This document shows positions 1 through 7,076 of a stretch of DNA of 7,854 nt, one piece after another. The stretch lies in assembly GCA_013336025.1 (NCBI GenBank), contig JAAXUM010000068.1:1-7854 (forward strand), read 5' to 3'. The notes under the pieces are model-generated. The model saw only the letters and a program-made list of their open reading frames with translations, did no database searches and had not been told where the DNA came from. The translations under genes and the position numbers were made by a program. Origin of the DNA: Chlorobiaceae bacterium (GTDB lineage Bacteria > Bacteroidota > Chlorobiia > Chlorobiales > Chlorobiaceae). The first letter of the stretch is position 1, and each line of letters begins with the position of its first letter.

Positions 1-269
1 GCGGCGGTGTTTATAAACCACCGGTAGACCGTCCCGATCCGAATCCCTACAAGGATTCGCGCGTCAGTGCTCTGGGATCATGGTTTCAGGAGAGGTTTTG
101 CTGCTACCGGTGCGGCAGGCTTTGATGCAGCCTGTGCTGCCGGTTTTGCGGCACCTGGAGCTGCCGGTTTTGCGGCACCCGGAGCTGCCGGTTTTGCGGC
201 ACCCGGAGCTGCTGGTTTCGGCTTGACCGGAGTATTGCCGGTCGCAGCATTCTGATTATTTTCAGCCAT
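1..269 (-). pseudogene. petB: Cytochrome b (PetB) 5' part, interrupted by in-frame TGA
   Basis: PetB is the haem-bearing membrane subunit of the cytochrome bc complex, which oxidises quinol together with the Rieske protein. The frame opens at ATG 267-269, preceded by a GGGAG ribosome site and 27 bp after the petC stop. It encodes a soluble leader (residues 1-15) and then about six Ala/Pro/Lys-rich 8-residue units (residues 16-63). A TGA at 78-80 then stops it. The same frame continues without a break to the left edge and reads [20 protein letters not shown] followed by FINTA, which resembles the start of a Chlorobi cytochrome b domain. No ATG, GTG or TTG codon follows the stop in this frame inside the window, so re-initiation is not obvious. 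The simplest reading is a Trp TGG changed to TGA, by mutation or sequencing error. The identity rests on the downstream residues plus the petC neighbour. Whether the gene is truly dead is unknown, and it continues beyond base 1. Confidence 0.75.
136..207 (-). repeat. Three 24-bp tandem repeats coding KPAAPGAA
   Basis: Three adjacent 24-bp units lie at 136-159, 160-183 and 184-207. They differ at a single base (cacctgga against cacccgga), and degenerate partial copies flank them on both sides (about 97-135 and 208-220). On the minus strand they encode the octapeptide KPAAPGAA in the N-terminal extension of PetB. The repeat length is a multiple of three, so gain or loss of a unit would keep the frame. 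The near-identity suggests recent duplication by slippage. Confidence 0.9.
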
Positions 270-296
270 TGTTCCTGACTCCCTGGTTATTAAAGG

Positions 297-845
297 TTAA
301 GCTTTTGAGATAATAAGGTTTTCCCCTTCAACCCGAACGTTAAAAGGCGCTAAGGGTAAAGGCTGCGGGCCGGAAATGATTTCACCGGTCTGCTTGTATT
401 TTGCACCATGGCAGGGGCAGAAAATAAGATTGTCTTTATCTTCCCAGTGAACAAGACAACCAAGATGGGTACACACAGCGCTGCATGCGGTCAGCTTTCC
501 GTTGTCGTTGATAACAAGTACCTTATCCTTGTTGAACTGATAGATCTTGCCGCTGTTTTCAGGAACCTCAGATGCTTTTCCGACAACGAGCTCTTTGACA
601 ATTGCCGCCTCTTTGACAGGAGGAGGAACAATATACTTGACGATCGGATAAAGCGTTGAAACGGCCACCACGGCGCCGACACCTCCAACCACCTTGCCGA
701 GAAAACTGCGACGCTCGAAATCCACTCCTTTCAAGCCCTGCTCACGGGGCTTTCCGGCCTGGACGGCACCGGATGAAGAGAGTGGAGCACCTTCTCCAAG
801 CCCACCCATTCTGGATGGGCTCTTGAAATTACCTTGTTGTGCCAT
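297..845 (-). CDS. petC: Rieske iron-sulfur protein of cytochrome bc complex
   Basis: This 182-residue Rieske protein passes electrons from quinol, through its 2Fe-2S centre, towards cytochrome c. Both cluster boxes are intact: CTHLGC at residues 125-130 and CPCHG at 143-147. That gives ligands Cys125, His127, Cys143 and His146, and a Cys130-Cys145 disulfide. The GP-x-P-L-P segment near residues 159-164 closes the fold. Residues 1-40 are a Gly/Ser-rich cytoplasmic leader. A twin-arginine-like ERRSFLGK at 44-51 runs into one membrane helix (about 49-72), typical of Tat-inserted, N-terminally anchored Rieske proteins. The start ATG (843-845) has a good AAGGAG site about 8 nt upstream. petB follows after 27 bp and crtC lies 179 bp upstream, the order I recall from green sulfur bacteria. 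Nothing is missing, and the identification is secure. Confidence 0.97.
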   Translation of the reverse strand: MAQQGNFKSPSRMGGLGEGAPLSSSGAVQAGKPREQGLKGVDFERRSFLGKVVGGVGAVVAVSTLYPIVKYIVPPPVKEAAIVKELVVGKASEVPENSGKIYQFNKDKVLVINDNGKLTACSAVCTHLGCLVHWEDKDNLIFCPCHGAKYKQTGEIISGPQPLPLAPFNVRVEGENLIISKA

Positions 846-886
846 TACGATCTATCTCCTTTTTAAAGCTTTTGTAATAAAATCAA

Positions 887-915
887 AAGATAATCCATGC
901 CTGACACCGCGACAA
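887..915 (-). promoter_or_regulatory. Candidate promoter for petC-petB
   Basis: On the minus strand TTGTCG (910-915) and TATCTT (887-892) are separated by exactly 17 bp, each matching four of six sigma70 consensus bases. The -10 box lies about 41 bp before the petC ATG. With a 179-bp gap after crtC, an own promoter for petCB is plausible. The assignment rests only on pattern and spacing. Confidence 0.35.
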
Positions 916-957
916 CTGAAGCGCTCGCGGAACGGTCATCCATGGTACGGATAAACC

Positions 958-976
958 AGCAGATTTCACGTCTGCT
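958..976. repeat. Short inverted repeat in crtC-petC gap
   Basis: AGCAGA (958-963) and TCTGCT (971-976) form a perfect 6-bp inverted repeat around a 7-nt loop. No T-run follows on either strand, so it is not a classical terminator. It could be an operator, an RNA hairpin in the crtC-petC readthrough message, or chance. Confidence 0.35.
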
Positions 977-1024
977 CCCCAGGCAATTACATACAGTACA
1001 AAGAAACTCTGAATTTAAAATTTT

Positions 1025-2155
1025 TTACTTATGAAACCAATCTAAATGGTTTTTAATATAATTGTACTGACTGTACATTACCGACGGAACCCCGTCTCTC
1101 CATATCCTGCTTTTAATAAAAAATCGCATAACTTTTGACCGAAGGCATGAGGGATTGAGAAACTCGGAAATACCACTTATGCCATTCAAATGCTCCCCGT
1201 CAACCCTGAGGGAAATAGTGGAGGCAAATCTGAGATAAAACGGGCCGGCATCAAGTATCTTATGCTGGTGAATGCTCAGCATTACCTCACCATGCTGCAA
1301 CTCAAGTGATCTGCCGTGAAGCGGCGAAAAAACGCCCCTGCTGAAGTTGTGCTCTCTGAACGCAACACTTTCCATAATCCGCATCTGATTACTCCTGTTA
1401 TCGTGCAGCATGAGAAGTGAAACCGGCTGATAGTGATTGTTTTTAAAAAAAATCACATAGTAGATCAGATCAAAATGTTCTGAAAACGCTCTGCCCCAAT
1501 ACCATTTTTTGATATACTCCTGCATCGGCATGGTGCCGAGATTGTGATCATGATAACCCGCTGCTTCGACAACTATTCTGCGTGACTTTTGAGCGTGACC
1601 TTCAGTGATGTCAATCGAACCCTCAACAAAGGCTTTCGGAACACTCAGAAGCCATTGGTGCCGGGGAACATGCCCTCTGTTGTTGCCATCTTTTTTCGAG
1701 TATATAACCCGACGAAGCGGCTTGAACAGAAGGGTTGCCCTGATCTTCCGGGCTCGTGCCGGAAAGGAAAAGTCCACGCTGATCCGGTACTCATCCTCTT
1801 TCTGATCATACGTGAAGCGGTTCTTTTCAAACCGCACACCGATTTCGTCACGATTGCTTTCAAAAAGACCGTTGCTTCCTTCCCGAATAAAATTAACCGT
1901 CTCCTTGCCGTTTTCATAAAGCTGAAAACTGAATCCGGAATAGTTTGATGGAAACGGAGGACCTGCCGTTTTTCCTTTTTTCCAGGCCTCATAATGCTCC
2001 ATGTAGTAAGGAGAAAAGGGGAAACCTCCAAACCAGATCAGGACTATCGAGAGTCCGTTTTTTTTGTCCTCTGCGTCAAAATACCACCACTCGTACGCAC
2101 CCGGCTCCTGCAGATCATGCCAGAGTTCCTGATTGCGTTCAGTGGTAATATTCAT
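1025..2155 (-). CDS. crtC: Carotenoid 1,2-hydratase (CrtC family)
   Basis: CrtC adds water across the terminal C-1,2 double bond of acyclic carotenoid ends. In green sulfur bacteria this gives hydroxychlorobactene, a precursor of glucosylated carotenoids of the photosynthetic membrane. The 376-residue protein has the CrtC/AttH lipocalin-like pattern: EWWYFDA near residues 22-28, HQW at 166-168, YHDHNLG at 201-207, WYWGRAF at 218-224, and a C-terminal GISEFLNP near 328-335. There is no signal peptide or clear membrane helix. ATG 2153-2155 is the first start after an in-frame TGA 12 bases upstream. Its ribosome site is weak. The gene lies between tRNA-Phe and petC on the same strand. I recall crtC beside petC in Chlorobaculum tepidum, which supports the call. 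The family match is firm, while the exact substrate is inferred from the presumed host. Confidence 0.9.
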   Translation of the reverse strand: MNITTERNQELWHDLQEPGAYEWWYFDAEDKKNGLSIVLIWFGGFPFSPYYMEHYEAWKKGKTAGPPFPSNYSGFSFQLYENGKETVNFIREGSNGLFESNRDEIGVRFEKNRFTYDQKEDEYRISVDFSFPARARKIRATLLFKPLRRVIYSKKDGNNRGHVPRHQWLLSVPKAFVEGSIDITEGHAQKSRRIVVEAAGYHDHNLGTMPMQEYIKKWYWGRAFSEHFDLIYYVIFFKNNHYQPVSLLMLHDNRSNQMRIMESVAFREHNFSRGVFSPLHGRSLELQHGEVMLSIHQHKILDAGPFYLRFASTISLRVDGEHLNGISGISEFLNPSCLRSKVMRFFIKSRIWRDGVPSVMYSQYNYIKNHLDWFHK

Positions 2156-2292
2156 ACAATAACTTCATGTATTTCAAGCCCTGCAGAAGGAGAAATGTAC
2201 CTGACAAAAAATGAGAACGTGCTCGGAGGATGGGAAGAGGACAGATTCTGACAACTGATGAACATACAAAGCATAACTGTCAAAAACGTTTG

Positions 2293-2365
2293 TGGACAGA
2301 GAGGGAATCGAACCCACGACACAAGGATTTTCAGTCCTTTGCTCTACCAACTGAGCTATCTGTCC
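2293..2365 (-). tRNA. tRNA-Phe (GAA anticodon)
   Basis: The minus strand folds into a complete 73-nt cloverleaf. Acceptor GGACAGA pairs with TCTGTCC, D stem GCTC with GAGC, and anticodon stem AAGGA with TCCTT around loop CTGAAAA, giving anticodon GAA. The T loop is TTCGATT, the discriminator is A, and no CCA is encoded (CAA follows in the DNA). The T stem GTGGG/CCCTC contains one T-T mismatch at the second pair (positions 50-64), which is unusual. The gene sits 85 bp after the gltX stop and has its own promoter. Confidence 0.97.
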
Positions 2366-2380
2366 TCAGGAGTTGCGCTT

Positions 2381-2408
2381 ATAATAAGAAAATTTACAGT
2401 CAAGTCAA
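2381..2408 (-). promoter_or_regulatory. Promoter of tRNA-Phe
   Basis: On the minus strand TTGACT (2403-2408) and TATTAT (2381-2386) are spaced by 16 bp, each matching five of six sigma70 consensus bases. The -10 box is followed by AAGCGCAA, and the mature tRNA begins 15 bp after the box. A GC-rich discriminator such as GCGC is typical of growth-rate and stringently controlled stable RNA promoters in well-studied bacteria. Its meaning here is inferred. A second TTGACT overlaps at 2398-2403 but is too close to the -10 box. Confidence 0.65.
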
Positions 2409-2450
2409 AACAAAAACCGTTCAGCCGCAACAAAGCTTCTTATCAGTCAC

Positions 2451-3959
2451 TCACGCAACACAGACCACCGTTTCTATACCCCTGGAAATCCGGCGAATCA
2501 CGGCATCTTTGCCGAGAACCTCAAGCATATGATAGAGACTTGGTCCAAAACTCACCCCCGAACAGAGTATCCTGAGCGGATGAATCAGGGCTGCTGCTTT
2601 AAGCCCTCTGGGCGCAACAAAAGCCTTCAGTTCCAATTCAATTGCTTCAGCACTGAACACCTCAAGAGATGCGAGTATCGTTACAAACTCCCTGAGAAGC
2701 GTGTTGGTATCAGCCGTCCACCTTTTTCGAACACCTTCCTCTTCATAGGTCTCGGGGTCAAAGAAAAAGTATGGTGAAAAGGTCACGAATTCATGTTCAA
2801 ACCCGACACGCTCACGCATCAGATCTATGACCTGCTCAAGATAGGAATCGCTGGTAATAACAGATTCCGGCATTTCTGTCGGTCTTTTTTCAAGTTCACC
2901 AATAAGCAATGGCTTGATAGCCTGTATAATACGATCGGCAGACCGGTTTTTGATATACTGTTTTTCAAGCCAGTTGAGCTTGTCGACATTGAATATCGCA
3001 CCGGCCTTGCCGACGCGTTCAAGCGAGAACCGCTCAACAAGTTGTTCGAGACTGTACACTTCCTGCTCGGTTCCCTCACCCTCGTTCCAGCCGAGCATAG
3101 CCACAAAATTTATGATTGCTTCCGCGCTATACCCTTTCTGAATGTAGTCCTCAACGGCAACATCGCCCTGGCGCTTGCTGAGTTTTGATCGGTCAGGATT
3201 GAGCAACAGGGGAAGATGGGCAAACCTGGGAGGCTCCCATCCGAAAAATTCGTACAGCAGAAGATGTTTTGGCATTGAAGGAAGCCACTCCTCACCCCTG
3301 ATAATATGAGTAAACTCCATTAAATGGTCGTCAATCACACTTGCAAAATGATAGGTCGGAAACCCGTCGGACTTCATCAGCACCTGATCATCTATGGTCG
3401 ATGAATCAAATTCGACCGGACCTCTGATAATATCTTCAAACCAGACAGAAACATAGTCCGGCACCTTCATGCGGATGACATATGGCGCTCCCTGCTCCAT
3501 TTTCTTTCTGATTTCCGATGAAGGCATCGATCCCCCCATCTCTTCAGGCAGCCACTTTCTGTTATATTTTGGCTGAAGCCCCTGCTTGAGCTGAAGCTGC
3601 CGGTTCTCCTCCAGTTCTTCCGATGTAGCGAAACAGTAGTAGGCATATTTACCTTCAAGCAACTCGTCACAATATTTCTTGTATATATCAAGCCGTTCAG
3701 ACTGGATATACGGCCCGAAGTCTCCACCGCGTTCAGGGCTTTCATCTGGCACAATCCCTGCCCATTCAAGAGTTTTAAGCAGATTTTGCTGTGCCCCCTC
3801 GACTCTGCGGCTCCGATCGGTATCTTCAATTCTCAGCACGAAATCGCCTTTCATCTTTTTAACAAACAGGTAATTATACAGGGCTGTCCGCAATCCGCCT
3901 ACATGCAGATACCCTGTCGGGGAAGGAGCGAACCTGGTTCTAAACCTTTGAGCAACCAT
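2451..3959 (-). CDS. gltX: Glutamyl-tRNA synthetase
   Basis: This class I aminoacyl-tRNA synthetase charges tRNA-Glu with glutamate in the cytoplasm. In organisms making tetrapyrroles by the C5 route, including green sulfur bacteria, the product also feeds 5-aminolevulinate and so bacteriochlorophyll. The 502-residue protein has the usual length. Visible hallmarks are [14 protein letters not shown] at residues 9-22 (the HIGH-type site), RIEDTD at 43-48, HIIRGEEW at 218-225, and SKLSKRQG at 258-265 (the KMSKS-type loop). The helical anticodon-binding part runs from about 330 to the end and includes the PLR...LEVLGKD segment at 461-485. The ATG at 3957-3959 puts the catalytic motif at the expected distance and has no strong ribosome site. 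It diverges from ftsH across a 241-bp gap. Whether it also charges tRNA-Gln cannot be read safely from the sequence. Confidence 0.98.
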   Translation of the reverse strand: MVAQRFRTRFAPSPTGYLHVGGLRTALYNYLFVKKMKGDFVLRIEDTDRSRRVEGAQQNLLKTLEWAGIVPDESPERGGDFGPYIQSERLDIYKKYCDELLEGKYAYYCFATSEELEENRQLQLKQGLQPKYNRKWLPEEMGGSMPSSEIRKKMEQGAPYVIRMKVPDYVSVWFEDIIRGPVEFDSSTIDDQVLMKSDGFPTYHFASVIDDHLMEFTHIIRGEEWLPSMPKHLLLYEFFGWEPPRFAHLPLLLNPDRSKLSKRQGDVAVEDYIQKGYSAEAIINFVAMLGWNEGEGTEQEVYSLEQLVERFSLERVGKAGAIFNVDKLNWLEKQYIKNRSADRIIQAIKPLLIGELEKRPTEMPESVITSDSYLEQVIDLMRERVGFEHEFVTFSPYFFFDPETYEEEGVRKRWTADTNTLLREFVTILASLEVFSAEAIELELKAFVAPRGLKAAALIHPLRILCSGVSFGPSLYHMLEVLGKDAVIRRISRGIETVVCVA

Positions 3960-4081
3960 AATGTGATACCGTACTGTTTATTATTAATTTAAAGGGAGCA
4001 ATTGACGATCTGAAGGAGGGAATTTAAAAAAACTCACCGGTTTTTGAAGCATAAATAACAGCACGGCGAAAAGAAGCATCA

Positions 4082-4177
4082 ATGGCCAAACCTTACACAA
4101 AAAAGAATTACCGCAGAACAAACTTTTTGCATTCCATTGCAGTTCTTTTTTTAATTACTTTAATTTCAGTAAGTTAG
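4082..4177 (+). CDS. Possible 31-residue membrane peptide
   Basis: I do not recognise this frame. It begins ATGGCCAAACC, ends with TAG 4175-4177, and encodes a basic N-terminus (MAKPYTKKNYRRTN) followed by a hydrophobic stretch at about residues 15-30 (FLHSIAVLFLITLIS). That is the pattern of a single-span small membrane protein with a cytoplasmic N-terminus. There is only an AAGAAG-like purine stretch ahead of it. The frame overlaps the AT-rich, T-rich region where the ftsH promoter is expected, and T-rich DNA encodes hydrophobic residues by chance. The call is therefore weak. Confidence 0.2.
   Translation: MAKPYTKKNYRRTNFLHSIAVLFLITLISVS
4127..4164 (+). promoter_or_regulatory. Candidate ftsH promoter region
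   Basis: TTGCAT at 4127-4132 is followed 17 bp later by TTTAAT (4150-4155). TTGCAG at 4137-4142 is followed 16 bp later by a second TTTAAT (4159-4164). Either could drive ftsH, whose ATG is 36-45 bp downstream. The -10 boxes match five of six consensus bases, but the -35 boxes are poor. Another candidate is TTGACG (4002-4007) with TAAAAA (4025-4030). I saw no CIRCE-type heat-shock inverted repeat. Confidence 0.3.
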
Positions 4178-4200
4178 TTTTTAATTAATACCTTTTTTTC

Positions 4201-6159
4201 ATGTCCGAAAATAAAAAAGTGCGCCCCGTAAAAAGGGATTCGTCAAATAAGTTTAATCCGGTGAAAAATGATGATCAACCAGAAGGCTGGTTATCAGGAA
4301 AATCCGGTGGAAACCCCGGCAAGTTCCCGGTTGTTTTTGTTGTTATGCTGTTTGCTTTTTTAATGCTTTTTCTGTTTCAGCGTTTTTTTTCCTCTGCCGA
4401 CAGTCCTGAAATAACCTACAACAGTTATCGATCACTGCTTGTATCAAATCTTGTAAGTGACGTTACGGTAAAGACTTTTAATGATAAATCAGCAATCATC
4501 AATGGAAAGCTGAAAGCAGTTACGAAACTCGATCTGACAAACAGCGCGATGCTTGAGTCAGACAAGTTTTCGGTCAGAATTCCTTCATTCAGTATTGAAC
4601 AGGCCGACCTTCTGGCTGAAAAAGGAATCCGTGTAAAGGTTGAAGAAGGTACTCCTGCCTTTACTTCTTTTCTCATGCTCTTTGCTCCATGGATCATTTT
4701 CGGACTATTGTACTTTTTCATATTCAGGCGAATGTCTTCGCAAAACGGAAATGCATCAAAAAACATTTTCAGTTTTGGCAAGAGCAGAGCGAAAATGATA
4801 AGTGAATTCGATGTTAAAACGTCATTCAAGGATGTTGCCGGAGTAGATGAAGCAATCGAGGAACTCCAGGAAACAGTAGAGTTTCTTACCAACCCGGAAC
4901 GGTTTGAAAAAATCGGCGGTAAAATCCCGAAGGGGGTACTGCTTCTCGGCCCTCCGGGAACAGGAAAAACCCTTCTTGCAAAAGCAATTGCCGGTGAGGC
5001 AAAAGTCCCTTTTTTCTCTATTTCCGGAGCTGATTTTGTTGAAATGTTTGTAGGTGTTGGCGCTTCACGCGTCAGGGACCTGTTTGAACAGGCAAAGAAA
5101 AATGCGCCCTGTATTGTATTTATCGACGAAATTGATGCCGTAGGAAGAAGTCGCGGTGCCGGGGTTGGTGGAGGTCATGATGAAAGGGAGCAAACTCTTA
5201 ACCAGCTTCTGGTTGAAATGGACGGCTTCACCACCAGCGAGAATGTCATTCTCATTGCAGCGACCAACCGTCCTGATGTGCTTGACAGCGCGCTTCTCCG
5301 ACCAGGAAGGTTTGACCGCCAGATCACTATCGACAAACCCGACATACGCGGCCGTGAAGCTATTCTCAAAATTCATACCCGCAAAACACCGCTTGGAGGT
5401 GATGTGGATCTGACTGTTCTTGCAAAAAGCTCCCCTGGATTTTCAGGAGCTGACCTTGCAAACCTTGTCAACGAAGCAGCTCTGCTTGCTTCGAGAGAGG
5501 GCAAGGAGGAAATTTCCGCTCTTGATTTCGAACACGCCCGAGACAAAGTACTAATGGGGCCTGAAAGAAGAAGCATGTATATTTCCGATGAACAGAAAAA
5601 AATGACCGCCTATCATGAAGCCGGACATGTGCTGGTTGCAAGTTATACGAAAGGGTCAGATCCCATCCACAAGGTCACCATTATACCCAGAGGAAGAAGC
5701 CTTGGCCTGACCGCCTATCTCCCCCTTGAAGATCGCTATACACACAACAGAGAGTATCTTCTTGCCATGATAACCTATGCTCTTGGAGGAAGAGTTGCCG
5801 AAGAGCTGGTTTTTAATGAGATCAGCACCGGAGCGGCAAATGATATTGAAAAGGCAAGTGATATAGCGAGGCGGATGGTACGTCAATGGGGTATGAGTGA
5901 AAAACTCGGGCCAATCAATTATGGCGACAGCAATAAAGAGGTTTTCCTTGGAAAAGACTATTCCCACATCAGGGAATACAGCGAAGAAACTGCCCTGCAG
6001 ATCGATGTCGAAGTACGCAATATTATCATGTCCTGTATGGAAAATGCCAGAACAATTCTCATTGAGAAAAAATCCACTCTTCAGCGACTGGCTGATACTC
6101 TGATAGAGAAAGAATCTCTTGATGCCGGAGAAATTCATAAAATCATCGGAAACGACTGA
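4201..6159 (+). CDS. ftsH: ATP-dependent zinc metalloprotease FtsH
   Basis: FtsH is a hexameric AAA+ protease of the cytoplasmic membrane that extracts and degrades damaged membrane proteins and selected regulators. The 652-residue protein is complete. It has a polar cytoplasmic tail (1-40), a first membrane helix (about 42-63), an extracytoplasmic domain, and a second helix (about 155-176). The AAA+ module contains Walker A GPPGTGKT (250-257), the pore FVGVG (283-287), Walker B IVFIDEID (305-312), and a second region of homology with [17 protein letters not shown] (354-370) and arginine fingers Arg367 and Arg370. The protease zinc site is HEAGH (472-476) with probable third ligand Asp548. 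The tail before the first helix is longer than in Escherichia coli FtsH. An in-frame TAA at 4186-4188 shows that ATG 4201 is the first usable start, and no clear ribosome site precedes it. The permease gene follows after 27 bp, suggesting co-transcription. Confidence 0.99.
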   Translation: MSENKKVRPVKRDSSNKFNPVKNDDQPEGWLSGKSGGNPGKFPVVFVVMLFAFLMLFLFQRFFSSADSPEITYNSYRSLLVSNLVSDVTVKTFNDKSAIINGKLKAVTKLDLTNSAMLESDKFSVRIPSFSIEQADLLAEKGIRVKVEEGTPAFTSFLMLFAPWIIFGLLYFFIFRRMSSQNGNASKNIFSFGKSRAKMISEFDVKTSFKDVAGVDEAIEELQETVEFLTNPERFEKIGGKIPKGVLLLGPPGTGKTLLAKAIAGEAKVPFFSISGADFVEMFVGVGASRVRDLFEQAKKNAPCIVFIDEIDAVGRSRGAGVGGGHDEREQTLNQLLVEMDGFTTSENVILIAATNRPDVLDSALLRPGRFDRQITIDKPDIRGREAILKIHTRKTPLGGDVDLTVLAKSSPGFSGADLANLVNEAALLASREGKEEISALDFEHARDKVLMGPERRSMYISDEQKKMTAYHEAGHVLVASYTKGSDPIHKVTIIPRGRSLGLTAYLPLEDRYTHNREYLLAMITYALGGRVAEELVFNEISTGAANDIEKASDIARRMVRQWGMSEKLGPINYGDSNKEVFLGKDYSHIREYSEETALQIDVEVRNIIMSCMENARTILIEKKSTLQRLADTLIEKESLDAGEIHKIIGND

Positions 6160-6186
6160 CGAAAATTCTCGATTTATCATGTTTAA

Positions 6187-6567
6187 ATGGCTGCACAGTT
6201 CATGCAATTCCTGCTTATGCTCATAACCGGTATCGCCGGTGGTATTCTTGCCGGCATGTTCGGTGTTGGTGGCGGTATTATCATTGTACCTGTCCTTGTA
6301 TTGCTTTTTGGTATGACACAGCACAGCGCCAATGCCACATCACTGGTTGCACTGCTCCTTCCTGTCGGTCTTCTTGGCGTTATTGAGTATTACCGCTCGG
6401 GCAGAATTGCAACGGAACACCTCTGGTTTGGACTGGTTATAGCACTGGGACTTTTTATAGGAACATTTTTTGGTGCCAAAATCGCCATTTCGCTCTCAAG
6501 TGACACACTTCGTAAAGCTTTTGCTGTTTTTACAGGAATTGTTGCGTTTCGTTTGTGGTTTAAATAA
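6187..6567 (+). CDS. Half-size TauE/SafE-family membrane permease
   Basis: The 126-residue protein is almost entirely hydrophobic, with about four membrane segments (roughly 6-26, 29-43, 47-67 and 78-98) and a further hydrophobic stretch at 108-124. The segment MFGVGGGIIIVPVLVLLFGM (24-43), then HSANATSL (46-53), is the hallmark of the TauE/SafE (DUF81) family. That family exports or imports sulfite, sulfoacetate, taurine-related and other organic anions. Usual members are about 250 residues with two such halves. This one has only the N-terminal-type half and ends in a clean stop, with no remnant of a second half in the 44 bp before the next gene. It may work as a homodimer. The substrate is unknown. 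A sulfur anion would suit a sulfide-oxidising phototroph, but that is inference. It follows ftsH by 27 bp. Confidence 0.85.
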   Translation: MAAQFMQFLLMLITGIAGGILAGMFGVGGGIIIVPVLVLLFGMTQHSANATSLVALLLPVGLLGVIEYYRSGRIATEHLWFGLVIALGLFIGTFFGAKIAISLSSDTLRKAFAVFTGIVAFRLWFK

Positions 6568-6611
6568 CTTTATATCATATATATACAAGAACAACCAAAG
6601 CCAGACACACC

Positions 6612-6920
6612 ATGGGAACTACAACCACCAAAGCGGACTTGGTCAATGTCATAGCTCACCGGACAGGCCTTACAAAAAATGAAACGGAAGCTGTAGTTGA
6701 CTGCCTTTTTGAGAGCATTATTGATTCTTTGAAATCAGGCAAAAGAATCGAAATAAGGGGATTCGGTTCGTTTAATATCCGCCATAAAAATCTGCGACAG
6801 GCAAGAAATCCGAGAACGGGTGAGAAGGTAACCGTCGATCCGAAAAATGTACCGACGTTCAAAATCTCGAAAGAATTCAAACATGCAGTCAGTGAAAGCC
6901 TGAAAAACGGTCAGGATTAA
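6612..6920 (+). CDS. HU/IHF-family DNA-binding protein
   Basis: This 102-residue nucleoid protein belongs to the HU/IHF family, whose dimers bend DNA in chromosome organisation, replication, recombination and transcription. The helical dimer body covers residues 5-40, followed by RIEIRGFGSFNIR at 45-57, the conserved core strand. The DNA-embracing arm has RNPRTGEKVTVDPKNVPTFK at 65-84, with Pro67 at the position that intercalates into DNA. A short charged C-terminal tail (about 95-102) follows. The length and arm sequence do not cleanly separate HU from IHF subunits, so no gene symbol is given. The start has no clear ribosome site. The 44-bp gap after the permease gene is very AT-rich and could hold a separate promoter. 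Confidence 0.96.
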   Translation: MGTTTTKADLVNVIAHRTGLTKNETEAVVDCLFESIIDSLKSGKRIEIRGFGSFNIRHKNLRQARNPRTGEKVTVDPKNVPTFKISKEFKHAVSESLKNGQD

Positions 6921-6960
6921 GCCCTGTCGATTAAAATCACCGAAGAATCGCGAAAAAAGG

Positions 6961-7076
6961 GGTGCGGAAACATAAAATTTCCGTGCTGTCCCGCTATGCG
7001 GTCCATCAGGGAAACATCGGCATGAGGGTACTCATGCGACGCGAGTTCCATATGAAATCGAGCTTAGCTATGGAAT
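6961..7076. other. Three consecutive hairpins, possible structured RNA
   Basis: Three stems follow each other closely. The first is GGTGCGGAAA (6961-6970) with TTTCCGTGCT (6978-6987), ten pairs including G-T pairs when read on the plus strand. The second is GCATGAG (7020-7026) with CTCATGC (7031-7037), a perfect 7-bp stem on a 4-nt loop. The third is TTCCATA (7046-7052) with TATGGAA (7069-7075), 7 bp, extendable by one G-T pair. A small CCGC/GCGG stem lies at 6991-7001. The G-T pairs in stem one favour the plus strand as the transcribed one. No known RNA family is recognised and no strong terminator follows directly. Confidence 0.3.

Noticed and set aside
67..255. Plus-strand Ala/Gly/Phe-rich repeat frame
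   Set aside because: It is the antisense image of the tandem repeats that encode KPAAPGAA on the minus strand. The petB context explains the sequence.
2195..2251. 18-codon plus-strand frame behind AAGGAG (2187-2192)
   Set aside because: The ribosome site is only 2 nt from the ATG, the peptide is tiny and unrecognised, and flanking genes run on the opposite strand.
2258..2575. Plus-strand frame across the tRNA and gltX end
   Set aside because: It is antisense to the tRNA-Phe gene and the gltX 3' end, and its peptide sequence is a translation of the tRNA complement.
5656..6324. 222-codon minus-strand frame opposite the ftsH 3' end
   Set aside because: It lies fully antisense to well-conserved FtsH and permease coding sequence and has no recognisable domain.
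6928..6958. Weak CGATT/AATCG stem after the HU/IHF gene followed by A-run
   Set aside because: The stem has only five pairs, and on the plus strand it is followed by A residues, not T, so it does not look like a terminator for that gene.
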